This document shows, one piece after another, positions 1 to 10,073 of a DNA stretch of 64,000 nucleotides. The stretch is from Heterobasidion occidentale. Lineage: Eukaryota; Basidiomycota; Agaricomycetes; Russulales; Bondarzewiaceae. Each line of letters opens with the position of its first letter. Positions within the stretch are counted from its first letter, which is position 1. The notes under the pieces were generated by a model. It ran no database searches, was not told the origin of the DNA, and saw nothing but the letters and a program-made list of their open reading frames with translations. The DNA lies in assembly GCA_039111635.1 (NCBI GenBank), contig JBCAQO010000002.1, forward strand, positions 2,232,001-2,296,000, in the 5' to 3' direction. A program made the position numbers and the translations under genes.

Positions 1-371
1 TCTCAGCCATCGAAGGACACGTCTTTACGATTCTCAGCGTTCTGATGCATCATCAGACAGCGCAGGCTATCCCCAGCCGGCGAGGGAGCGTGTATTGTCC
101 GGTGGACGCCTCACCTGGTGTTGGTTATGGTCGGTGGAGTGCTGCCTCCATCTCGATCGATGTCAGTCTGCGGCAAGATCCCGGCATGCGACTGGCCTAT
201 GCCTGCTTTGTTCCTGGTAAGGAAACTGACGACCGGGTAATTGAGTCGCGGAGCCCAGAACAGGCTACACGGAGCCTGAATCGGATCTCACGGTACGCCA
301 CAAAGCGTAAGACGCCGGAGACAGGAGGTGCTGTCACGCGCACCGTCACAGATCTACGTGTCTTTGGTTCG
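1..371. other. left edge, no gene recognised
   Basis: This stretch lies upstream of the YOS9 signal peptide. Reading frames exist on both strands but show no recognisable domain. It probably holds the YOS9 promoter and 5' leader. A short upstream exon of YOS9 cannot be excluded, because the signal-peptide frame has no ATG of its own. Confidence 0.4.
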
Positions 372-2390
372 ATGCACACCGTTCCCTTGCACTCCTCCCT
401 CTGGCCGTTCTTTTCCCTTTTCTCGCCAACGCACTCAGCGTCGACGCCCGTGTCCTCCACTCGCTCCCGGAGGACCCCTTTGCCTTTCCAAAGTACCGCG
501 TCACCTTTCTGAACGACCTTCCGCTCCAGAACGAGACCGCAGAGCGCTGGATTAAGGATGGCCTGCGCGGGGGCGAGCTCGAGTTTCTCGACCAGCCATG
601 GCACGAGGTGCACTGGGACGGCTCGCGACCGTTGAAGGAGATCGGCTCGGGGCAGACAGGGGCAGAGAGTCAAGTCTGTACAAGCACTTCGTCATGTACC
701 TCGTGGCCGTCCACTTACATCCCGTGAATGAACACTTGTCAGACCGCCGCTTCTCACACGTCTTCCCATTCTCTGGAATTCATGAAACTAGGTCCTCGGG
801 ATTCGTATCTCTGTCTCATACCCCCCTCGACGGAACAGAACTCGCCTGCCCCAGAGGACTCCCACACAGAGTGGACGCCCGCTCAGGGCTGGTCCTTGCT
901 GCAGCCTCTCACGGGATCCTGCATCTACGTACGTCCTCCTCGGGTCAGCCCACCGCACCGCGCAACCTTTGACGGGGCTTCCAGCATCGACAAGGCTGGT
1001 TCACCTACGCCTACTGTCACAACTCACATGTCCGTCAATTCCGAGAGATGATCCCCTCCCACCCAATCGCACCCGGTAAGCGGGCATATTTTGGGCCTGA
1101 CAACAGAACACTTATATTTCTGGCCCTTTTGTTTCTGACGGCTTCTTCGTTGCGCAGGGAGTTACGAAATAGAAGAGGACCCCGACGTAAGCCTTGGCCG
1201 TTTTCTCATTTGTTCGGAGATTTATCATCAACATTTGCATCAATTTATCTTTCGTCATCCACCAGTCGGAGGCCTTCGACTTGGGCAGGGCGCCCAGTGC
1301 GCCCGAGCCGGGTGCAGACCTGTCGGTCGCAGAGCAGGCTGCGGCGAACCTTGAGCTCGCGCGCAGCGCAGGCTCCCGCTACCTCGTCCAGCGGTGGGGC
1401 GACGGCACCGTGTGTGATAAAACCGGGAGGCACCGCGAAATCGAAGTGCAGGTGCGGCTATTTTCCCCTCGCGCTTCTCCGCCGCCGCCTGTGCGCGTGT
1501 GAACTCACGCTCGCTCGCACGCACGCACGCACGCACGGTCCACCCCACCCCCCTCTGCCGCGCAGTTCCACTGCTCGATGACGACGACGGACTCGATCCT
1601 GTTCGTGAAGGAGACCAAGACGTGCCACTACGTCCTCGTCGTGAACACCCCGCGCCTGTGCGGCGAGCCCGGATTCAAGTCGCGCATCGATCAGCGCGAG
1701 GAGGCCCTCGTGCGCTGCCGCGAGGTCGTCGACGTCCTCCCCGCGGAGAGGGTGGCCATCCCGGAGGCCGATCACCCGATCAAGCTGCCCCCGCGCGGCC
1801 CCAAGCGCGTTCCCCCTCCCCCGCCCATCGACGGGGGCGCCGCGCAGCCCGATGGCGCGCCTGCCGACGACGGTGATGACGACGAAGATGACGATCATAT
1901 GCGCGGCGAGGACCTCGACGCCGACGCAGACGGCCCCGTGGACCACACCGCCGTCATCCGCCGCACGCTCGAGCGTCTGCTCGAGCGCGACAACATCCTC
2001 GGCGGCGAGGGCGCGCCGCGCGTCGTCGTCGAGGAGCTGGACGACGGCGAGATGGTGATCGAGTTCTTCAGCGAGGTCGAGCTGGACGAGGACGCGCTCG
2101 AGGGCGGCGGCGGCGGCGCAGAGGAGGAGCAGGCGGGCCCCGCGCGCGCCAGGGGCGCGCCGGACAACAAGGCGATCGCGGAGGCGCTGCGCAAGGCGGG
2201 CTACGAGCTCTTCTCGGACAAGGGCAAGGCGAAGCCAAAGGCAAGGTCGTCGCCACCGTCCCAGCAGCAACAGCAACAGCAACAACAATCGAAGGGCAAG
2301 GAAAAGAGCAGGCGGGGCCCGCCCGTGGCCCGTGGCCGGCGCCAGCAGCAGGCGCATGCGCAGGCGGGCCAGGGTAGAGACGAGCTGTGA
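372..2390 (+). CDS. YOS9: Yos9/OS-9 ER lectin (MRH domain), ends in RDEL
   Basis: ER-lumenal lectin of ERAD. The family binds terminal alpha-1,6-mannose on misfolded glycoproteins and hands them to the Hrd1-Hrd3 ligase. Proposed exons are about 372-673, 743-928, 985-1075, 1158-1186, 1266-1451 and 1566-2390. The sequence shows a hydrophobic signal peptide (LALLPLAVLFPFLANALS), the family block DPFAFPKYRVTFLND, then the split MRH domain: HRQGWFTYAYCHN, YLVQRWGDGTVCDKTGR, KETKTCHYVLVVNTPRLC. A polyQ run precedes a basic tail ending GRDEL, a KDEL-type retrieval signal; yeast Yos9 has HDEL. The ATG at 372 and the signal peptide are in different frames; one added C near 384-386 joins them, otherwise an upstream exon is needed. 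The gene converges on the kinase to its right. Identity is secure; the 5' end is not. Confidence 0.88.
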
Positions 2391-3432
2391 CATGTCGTGT
2401 CGGTAGCACACTTGCTGTACTTATTTCTTGCGCGCACGAGTCGCTCTGTTGCTCTCTCTCAATACACATGCTGGCTCGTGTCCGATCGATGTGCAGTGCC
2501 GTCGCCGCTTGACGCTTCTGGGCCGCGCCAGCGAATGTAAATCCCAGGCACTCCGAGTGATCGTCGCTCGTTCACGTCCCTTAAGATCCCGCCCGCCGCC
2601 GCCGCCGCCGATTCGATCGCTCGATCGCGCGTGCGCGCCGTGACAAGCTTCACAAGCAAGCCAGAACAGAGAGCCGCATCAAGCTGCACCACGCTGCACC
2701 CGCAGGAAAAAGCGAGACCGCGAAACGTCCGTTTTTAAATTGAATGCTATGGGTTTGTAGTACTATTACAGAGCACTGTGGAGCAGGCGCGCTATCATAG
2801 GAGGAATACGGGTACGGAATAGATAAAAAAAAGAGGGCAGTCTCGAGGGACCGCGGGAAGGAAAGAAGAAGCAAAAAAAAATATGAGGGCGTGTTAACTT
2901 TTCTAACCCCCCCGCCCGCCCACGCCGCCCGGGCGGGGTGCGGGAAACGCACACGGGGACGGGCGAGGGCGGAAGGGCGATGGTGGGGTGCGGCGAGGTC
3001 GGGGAAGGCGCAAGGCGCAAAGGAAGGACACCGCGCGGGGATGAACACGAAAGGCAGGCGAATGTATGGATAGTTGTGGATGAAGGTGTGGGTGGGTGAG
3101 TGGGTGGGTGGATAGTCTAGCGCGGGCGGAGGGCAGCAAATAAAGGAAAGGCAAACACAAGAACAAATGAATGGGAAAGGGGCAAACAAGGAAGGGTTGG
3201 TAGAAAAAAAAATAGAGGAAATAGAAAAAATAGAAAAAAGATGACGTTCGAAAGATACGTATCTGGGGACATATTGGACAAGATAGAACATATGTGCACA
3301 AAGGCTCGCACGCGCGCGCGCGCGCGGCCCCTTCTTGTTAGTTTCTGCGACCGACCGGCGTCGTCCGTATCCATCCTGCCTCCTGCCTCTGCCTCTGCCT
3401 CCGCCTCCGCGCGCGCACACACCCGCCCCGCG
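2391..3432. other. convergent intergenic region YOS9/HAL4
   Basis: The 3' flanks of two convergent genes. It contains A-rich and GGGT-rich simple sequence (about 3080-3110), A-runs at 2824-2882 and 3208-3240, a CG-dinucleotide run at about 3309-3326 and CCTCTG/CCTCCG repeats at about 3378-3410. No coding sequence was recognised; translations of both strands are low complexity. Confidence 0.6.
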
Positions 3433-6400
3433 CTAAAAGAACCTCCGCTTGTGCTGCTTATCGTCCACGGCGACCTTGATGTGCGTGTGGTCCGACAGCA
3501 CGCCGGCGCCGAGCGCCGAGCACGGCACGATGCTCTTCAGCCACGCGTCCCCGTCGTCCTCCTCCTCCGGCGCACAGTCGTGGTCCTGGCACGTCCCAGG
3601 CGGCGTGTCGATCCCGCTCGCGCTCCCACCCGCGCCCGCGCCACCCGCACCATTGCCCGCACCGCCGCTGCCGCCGCTGCCGCCGTTGAGCCCGCACCCG
3701 CAGAGCAGGCCGGAGCTCTTCCCGCGGCCCTTGAGCAGTCCGTGAGCGTGCAGCGCGCGGCGGGCTCGACGAACAGCATCCGCCGGATCGCGGGCCGCGT
3801 CTCGCGCGGCAGCAGGCGAAAGATGGACTCGGCGCCGCCGATCCCGCCGTGGAACGTCGCGACCGACGCCGCGCTGTCCGCGCGCGGGCGCGGCCCCCCG
3901 CGGCTCACCGTCGCCCGCCTGCCGCCGCTCCGCGTCGACGCCGCGTCCTTCTCCTTCTCCTTCTCCTTGTCCTCCTTGTCCTCCGTCTCCTGCTTGTCCT
4001 CGTGTGCGCGTCGACGCCGTTCGCCTTGCGCTCGTCCTGGTACGCCTTTTCGACGTCGTCGCGGTCCTTGACCGCGCCGAGCACGCGGTCGACCTCCTCG
4101 CGCTTCTGCTCGTGGCTGGGCGCGAGCGGGCTGTGGAACGGCGCGGCGCGCATGCGCGGGGAGAGGAGCGCGGCGGCGGGCTTCATCGTCGGCGTCGGCA
4201 TGTCGTCCGCCTCGGCGCCGGGGTACGGCGAGCCGGGGTAGCTCATGCCGAGCGCGATGCCGGCGCCGGCGCCCGCGCCCATGAAGAGCGGGCTCATGTG
4301 CGGCGAGGACGGGAGGGACTCGGTGGACGTGCCCGGGCGCGCGAAGATCTGCACGGACGGGTCCATGTCCTGCGGGCTCTCGGCGCGCGGGAGGCCCGCG
4401 GCGAGGAGGACGGGGAGCGTCGCGGTGGAGCGGGAGACGCCGACGGTGGCGGGGAGGAGCCGCCCCGCGAGGCGCGAGGCGGACGCGGACGCGCCCGAGG
4501 CGTCGGACGAGCCCGAGTGCGAGTCGCGCGAGGGCGCGGTCCAGACGGAGGGCTCGGTGTCGGAGGCCTCGGACACGGAGCGGGTGTCAAAGGCGCTGCT
4601 GGAGATGGTCGAGGCGTCGGTGATGGACGCGCGGCTGGCGTCGTCGTCGTTGTCGTCGTGCGGCGGGTGCTGCAGCGAGGGCGAGGGCGTCGAGGCGGAC
4701 TTGCGCGGGGAGAGCGAGGGCACGTTGGCGGTGAGGAGGGTCTGGCTGCTGTGGGCGGCGCCGTTGCCGTTCACGCCGAGGTCGCGGTCCGAGGACGAGG
4801 GCGGGAGCGGGAGCGGGGCGGTGGCATGGCGCCTGGGCTCTGGCTTTTGGGAGAGTTCGGGGTGGGTGTTGACAAAGGCGCGGAAGCTGGGGTCCGACTT
4901 TGGGTCGGGGATCTTCCAGGGGAAGCGGCGGAGGATCATGCAGATGAAGATGACGGCGACGCTCCAGACGTCCGTCTTGCGGGGATCGTAGCTCTCCTGG
5001 GCGAGAACCTCGGGGGCGAGGTACGGATCCGAGCCGACGACGCCGGTGGCCTTCTGCTGGGCCTTGCCCGGATAGTGGAAGACGGTGGCGGTGCCAAAGT
5101 CGATGAGCTTGACGACGTTGTCGGTCGTCATGACGCAGTTGTCGAGCTTGAGATCGCGGTGGGCGAGCCCCATCTCGTGCAGGTACTCGACTCCGTCACA
5201 GATCTGGCGGAAGACGCAATAGATCTCGGGGCGGCACATCTTGCCGGACATGACGACACTGAAGAGGTCGTACGGCGCGTACTCCATCACCTACGCGGGC
5301 GAGGGACGGTGATGAGCGGGTGAAGACGGACGTCGCGCGCGGAGAGCACCGTACCTCGTAATAATGCCCGTGGTCGGACACGATGTCGACGGTCTCGATG
5401 ATGTTCGTGTGCTTGAGGGTGGAGCCGACGCAAAACTCGGCGGTGACCTTCTTCTGATACTCCCTCTCCGACTCGCCGGTGCGCTTGGGGCGGAACTCCT
5501 TGACGGCGAAGATGTGGCCGCCGTTCTTGGAGCTCGCCTTGATGAGGCGCACGGTGCCGCCGGCGCCGGAGCCCAGCACGCGACCCCACTTGCCGTACTT
5601 TTTGGACAGGTGGGCCTGGGTGGCCTCGGAGAGGGAGGTGATCGGGTGCTGGCCGTGGGCGGCGGCGGCGGCGCTAGGGGTGAGGAAGCCCGAGGCGCGG
5701 GGAGAGGGGGCGCGGCGACCATGGGAGTCGTGCTTGTGCTTGTGTTTGTGCGGGGACGGCTGCTGGGACGAGGGCGCGTGGGCGGGACCGTCGTGGGCAG
5801 GGGAGTGAGAGCCCTTCCTGCTGGAGCGAGCGGAGAGCGACGGGGACGGGGACTTGTCGATGCGGGCGCGGTCGGCGGCGGGCTTTATGCTGGCGGAGGG
5901 CGACTTGTCGTCCTTGTGCCTGTCCTTGCGCATGAAGATGGTGGAGAGCTTGTGGTCCTTGTGGGGCTTGAGCTCTGGGACGGGGGTCGAGCCCGAGGCT
6001 GTGGAGGGCTCGGGAGAGGCATTGGAGCGCGGCGGGCTCGGGGGCTGGGTAGAGGGCTGGGTGGACGGGTGGCTGGAGGGGGGTCGGAGAGGAAAGGATT
6101 GTCCGAGTCGTGGAGGTGGAGGAGGATGTCACCAGGATGGAGATAGGGCTCTGCAGGGGTGAGATTAGCAGAGACGGGTGCGGTGGAAGCGAGGTGAGGG
6201 TGGTGATGGTGATGGTGGTGGTGGGGATGGAGGAATGCGCTGTGGTGGTGGGGGATGTGGTGGTTGAGGAAACGCTTGAGATCGTGGAGAGGGCCAGGGA
6301 GGTGCTTTGTGGCCTTGACGGCGTTGGTCGTCGGTGGTGGGGGGTCGGGTGGTCGGGCGGGGTGGGAGAGAGGCGATCTGGGGAGGGCGGTGGAGGAGAG

Positions 6401-6776
6401 TCGCGGGGGGTGGAGGGGGTTGTGGTGGAGGTGAGGAAGCCCAGCGACTTTCTGCGAGAGGAGAAGCCGAGGCGAGAGGTGACGGTGGAGTGGTCCGGGA
6501 TCTGGGGCTGCATGAGGGAGGGCCGCCTGGGCTGGGGCTGGGGCTGGGGCTGGGGGGTCTTTGGAGCGAGGAGCGAGGACGAGCGAGGGGCCTGGGGTGG
6601 GTGTGAGGGACGGGGCGGCGGGAGGAGGTCGAGAGAGGTGTCACCTGCTCTGCAGCGCCGGACGCATTGGGTGGCAGCGCGGACGCAGAGGGCGGGTGGT
6701 CAGGACCGGGCTGGGCGGGGAGCACCTGGGCCGGGTGCTGCACGGGCGGGAGGAGGGCAGCCACGGGGGAGAGCAT
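3433..6776 (-). CDS. HAL4: HAL4/SAT4-type Ser/Thr protein kinase
   Basis: Fungal kinase of the Npr1/HAL family, which controls potassium uptake and nutrient transporters. First exon starts [20 protein letters not shown], then a phase-0 intron. A Ser/Pro-rich N-terminus carries [20 protein letters not shown] and a polyHis stretch. The kinase core has [12 protein letters not shown] (Gly loop), [15 protein letters not shown] (Lys), HRDLKLDNC (catalytic loop), [11 protein letters not shown] (DFG), YLAPEVL and DVWSVAVIF; an intron splits the core after HYYEV. A long disordered insert (about 250 residues) precedes the last kinase segment [19 protein letters not shown] and a Gly-rich tail ending KRRFF. 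Four single-base frame breaks interrupt the reading (6310-6440, 6078-6083, 4001-4010, 3736-3741); all are repaired by one extra base. Family assignment is firm. Whether it is the Hal4 or Hal5 orthologue cannot be settled by eye. Confidence 0.85.
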
Positions 6777-8160
6777 GGTCGAGGTCAAGCAAGGCGCTCC
6801 TCCTCGCTCTCAGACTTCAAGCCCCCGGTCCGGCCACCGTCCCCTTTCGGCCGTCTCCCCCGCCCGACACCCACAGGTCCTTTCAGCCACCTCCGTCGCT
6901 TCCTCCTCGGCGCTCCTCTCTTATTTGTTCCTCCCGTGCTGCCATTCCAGTCCGCTCCACGCACCACCCCCCGCTTGTTTTTCTGCACCCTGCCCTCCCT
7001 CTGTGTTTTTTTTCCCGGTGCTCCATTCCATGCCATGATGGGCGTGCGTGATCCTTCTCCCATCAGCAGTGCCATGCACCGCGCCAACCGTCAGCGCGTC
7101 AGCAACCACATCCCATCCGACCGCTTACGCACCTTCCCACGACACCTCTTCTTTGCGCCCTCCCGCCGCCCAGTCCCAGACACACACCCTCTCAGCCCCT
7201 GCCGCCGGCATCTCTGCATCCCACCCTCACCCATCCGTCTCTCCCCACATTGCCAATTCCCTTCCCTTCCCCACACAGCTCCTCCGTCCTCGTCCAATCA
7301 CCTCCCCCCTCCCCTCCCTTCGCGACACTTAATACTACGCTGTCAACCCCCATGTTCTTGTACATAACTCCCCTCGGACCTTGCATAACAGACAACTCCC
7401 TCCACACCTTCTCTCCTGTCACTTTCCACATGTAACAACGCTTAGCACAGCCAATGCCGGTCCTCGGCCTATCGTCCCCTTCCGCCACCGTCCCCATTGG
7501 ACGCCCGCACTCCTCAAAATAGCCCTGACTGACGTCTTTGCGCTGCCCCTGTCCGCTGCCCGCGCTCTTTTCGCCGTTTGCGCAGCGCACCTCCAGCCAA
7601 CATCCCTGTCCCAGTCGTGACGTAGCACGGTAGGCAGGCCGCCGCAGCGCGACGAGCGGTCTGGTCTGCCAGCCCGCGTCGCCTCTGACGCGCCCCGCCC
7701 TCACATCATTCTCCCCCAGCAAGCGCCTGGCGCTCAGATCGCCGCGCGCGGAGCCGCAACGCGCGCCCACACACCACCCACACTGCTGTGGTCTGAAACC
7801 CGGCGCCCACATCGTAATCAAGCCCGGATCTACAGCGCACACGATACGCCCCCCCTCTTCCAAACGTGCCCTCCGCCGCCCGCGATCGCCACACCCGTCC
7901 GCATACGACCCCCTCCACGCTTTCTGGCACACGACGCGCCGCGATTGGGCAACCCACGCTGCATCTCCATCGCATTCCTATCGCACCAGGCACGCCACGA
8001 CCCCGCGAGCTTCGCCCTGCTTCCTCCGGAAGTCCGGGAAAGGGAGGCCAGTAATAGCCGGGCGCCCTTCTAGGCTGCAGACTCCGCCCTCGGCAACGGC
8101 TTCTCCGCACGCCCACAAGCCCCGCTAATAGACCCCGCTACGCTCCGCCGCCCAATCGGC
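6777..8160. other. gene-free zone, part 1: C/T-rich on the + strand
   Basis: Upstream flank of the kinase. The + strand is strikingly C/T-rich from about 6800 to 7430, then GC-rich. It probably includes the kinase promoter and a purine-rich (on the minus strand) 5' leader. Translations on both strands are Pro/Ser/Arg low complexity without a domain, so no coding gene is called. Confidence 0.5.
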
Positions 8161-10073
8161 AGCGATGCCGCGCCGCTATTCCGCGCTTCTACGGCTTCTC
8201 CCCGTCGCGTCCTCGAGCGCCGACTCCGCCCGACGCCCGATGATAAAGCAGAAGAAGCCGCTGGAAGGCCTTCGAAGGCCTTCGAAGTCACGCGACCTGT
8301 TGCAGGTCGCGACGCGACGACGGGCGCCCACTCGACCCCGCGCGCCGTGTTGGGCAAGGTGCGCGCCCCCGCGCTGGCGCCGCCCCCCGTTCGCTCGGTC
8401 GTCCGCTCGGTCGCCCTCAGCCCCTCTCAAGCCCTCCCAAGCCTTCCGCCTGCGTCCTCCCACAGATGTCACGTTCGTTCATCTCCCGCTCCACAGCTGC
8501 AGCGTCTCCCGCATCTCACCTCGACCAGCACGCGCTGTATTAAAGCTTAACTCTGCGCGCGGCGCGTATGTGCCGTCCGTTGACTTGTACGGGTCCTCGC
8601 CACACACGCACGCGCGGGACCGCCTCCCGTTCGTCGACCCGTTCGTCGGCATCGTCCTCGTTGCGTTCTCCCCCCTCGCAGCGCCGTCCTCTCTGCGCTC
8701 GGAGCCGCCCGCAAGAGCTTGTCAGTACAGGCCGGACCCGCGTCTGTGAGCCAACCCGGCGCCCGCCGATCCCCAGACGCACCTCCCACGAGCGCCCCCG
8801 ACCTGCAGCGTGCAGCGTGTTTTCGCGCGGCGTGCATCATGTCATGTGCGCGCGCGCGTGCGTGCCTAGCAGCGGCATCCGACCTCCCCCCGTTTCTAAT
8901 CTCGCGCGTCGCCGCGTCGCCGCTTCTCGCCCTTCCGTCCAGCACGCTTCGCCGCACCTGCATCGCCGCCGAGCGTAATTACGCCTCTCCTCCCCCGCAC
9001 TGCCCGCGATTGGCTCGGCGCCGTGGGCACTGGGCAGCGAGACGAGGACGAGGACGAGGACGAGGAGGACGCTTCGGGCACGTGGGGGCGTGCGTCGCGC
9101 TCCGCGGGTGCCCGCGAAGCCTGTTTCGAAACGAGCGAGGTGCGAATGCGAGAGCACGCACCGCAGGCGCGCGCGCGCGCTCGGGGAGACGCTCGAGCGC
9201 ACGTGCCGCTGTGCCGCTGTGCCGCCCGCTTCGCTTGCCCGTCTGCCTGCCTGCCTCGCGCCGGCGTGGGCCTGCGCGGATCGGGCGGGCGGGCGTCCGG
9301 TCGGCCATCGCGGCGTGCGAATCACGACGACGACGGGTCTGTCTGAGGACAGGACGGTCGGTCTCTCGGATTTGCACCGCCCGACGACGCGACGGGCACG
9401 ATGCGCGGATCGACGCGCGACGTCGGCGGTGGCACCTGCGCTCGTGGTTCGTCGCCGCTCGGCGCGCGACGGGCCAGTCGGCGCGTGACACCAGGCTCCG
9501 CGAAGTCTGGCGCAACCACCGCCGGTCCGCGCATCCAAGGGGTGCGTCGTGCGTGTGTTTGCGCCGCGTCGCGCGCACGCGCGACGCTCGCTTACGTCCC
9601 TTGACGCATCCCGCGCGCCCCCCGCTTGTCGTCCGAAGTGAAGTGCGCTCCGCGCGCGCTTGGGCGTGTTCGGCGCGCAGGTGGCGTTGTATCGCGGGGA
9701 GGAACGCGCGCCTCGGCGGGACAAACCGGCACACACCACCGCCACCGCCGCCACCGCCAGCCAGATCGCGAGTACGTGAACTGCGCCTCGCCCCTTGTTA
9801 CCGCCTTTTTTTTTGGGGGGGGGAAAGACGGCTGTGTTCACGTGCGACCGTACCCTCGAGCGTCGGACGAGGCGCCTGCGCTGGCCCCGTCGGATGGGCC
9901 GCCGCGGTGACTCGGACACGCCACATCGACTGCCGACCGAAGAAACGCGGCCCAGAAACATGCACGACGCATATACATGTGCACACGCGCGCGCACGGCC
10001 GCAACGCGGGCTCAATGCTCAAGCTTTTCCGAGCGCTAAGTAACACTGCGGCGCACGGTCGCTGAATTCGCCA
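8161..10073. other. gene-free zone, part 2: very GC- and CpG-rich core
   Basis: Very GC-rich sequence with many CG dinucleotides. It opens long reading frames on both strands (about 450 codons on + and 390 on -), but these are Arg/Ala/Pro-rich, overlap each other and resemble no family, as expected from chance in GC-rich DNA. It also holds palindromes at 8265-8311, a GAGGAC-type microsatellite at about 9040-9072 and a G-run after a T-run at about 9806-9825. Confidence 0.5.
8265..8311. repeat. 18-bp palindrome next to a 9-bp-stem hairpin
   Basis: Positions 8265-8282 (AAGGCCTTCGAAGGCCTT) are a perfect self-complementary palindrome. Eight bases further, 8291-8299 (CGCGACCTG) and 8303-8311 (CAGGTCGCG) form a perfect 9-bp stem around a TTG loop. 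Both sit in the GC-rich gene-free zone. The function is unknown. Confidence 0.8.

Noticed and set aside
1458..2411. Long minus-strand frame opposite YOS9
   Set aside because: Leu/Arg-rich antisense shadow of the MRH domain and acidic tail; no family resemblance.
2650..3420. 256-codon minus-strand frame between YOS9 and HAL4
   Set aside because: Low-complexity Phe/Pro/Ser translation of A-rich and simple-repeat sequence; no start context or intron logic.
4004..5323. Long plus-strand frame opposite the HAL4 kinase
   Set aside because: It is the antisense of well-supported kinase motifs; its Gly/Arg/Val-rich composition is a reading shadow of GC-rich codons.
5674..6513. Separate Ser/Thr-rich gene upstream of the kinase
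   Set aside because: Its first part (from [15 protein letters not shown]) belongs to the kinase N-terminus in the correct frame and the rest is a frame shadow; a single kinase gene explains all pieces.
8719..10065. A 448-codon plus-strand reading frame in the GC-rich zone
   Set aside because: Arg/Ala/Pro-rich with no domain; a similarly long frame runs antisense (8837-10015). Long chance frames are expected where stop codons are rare.
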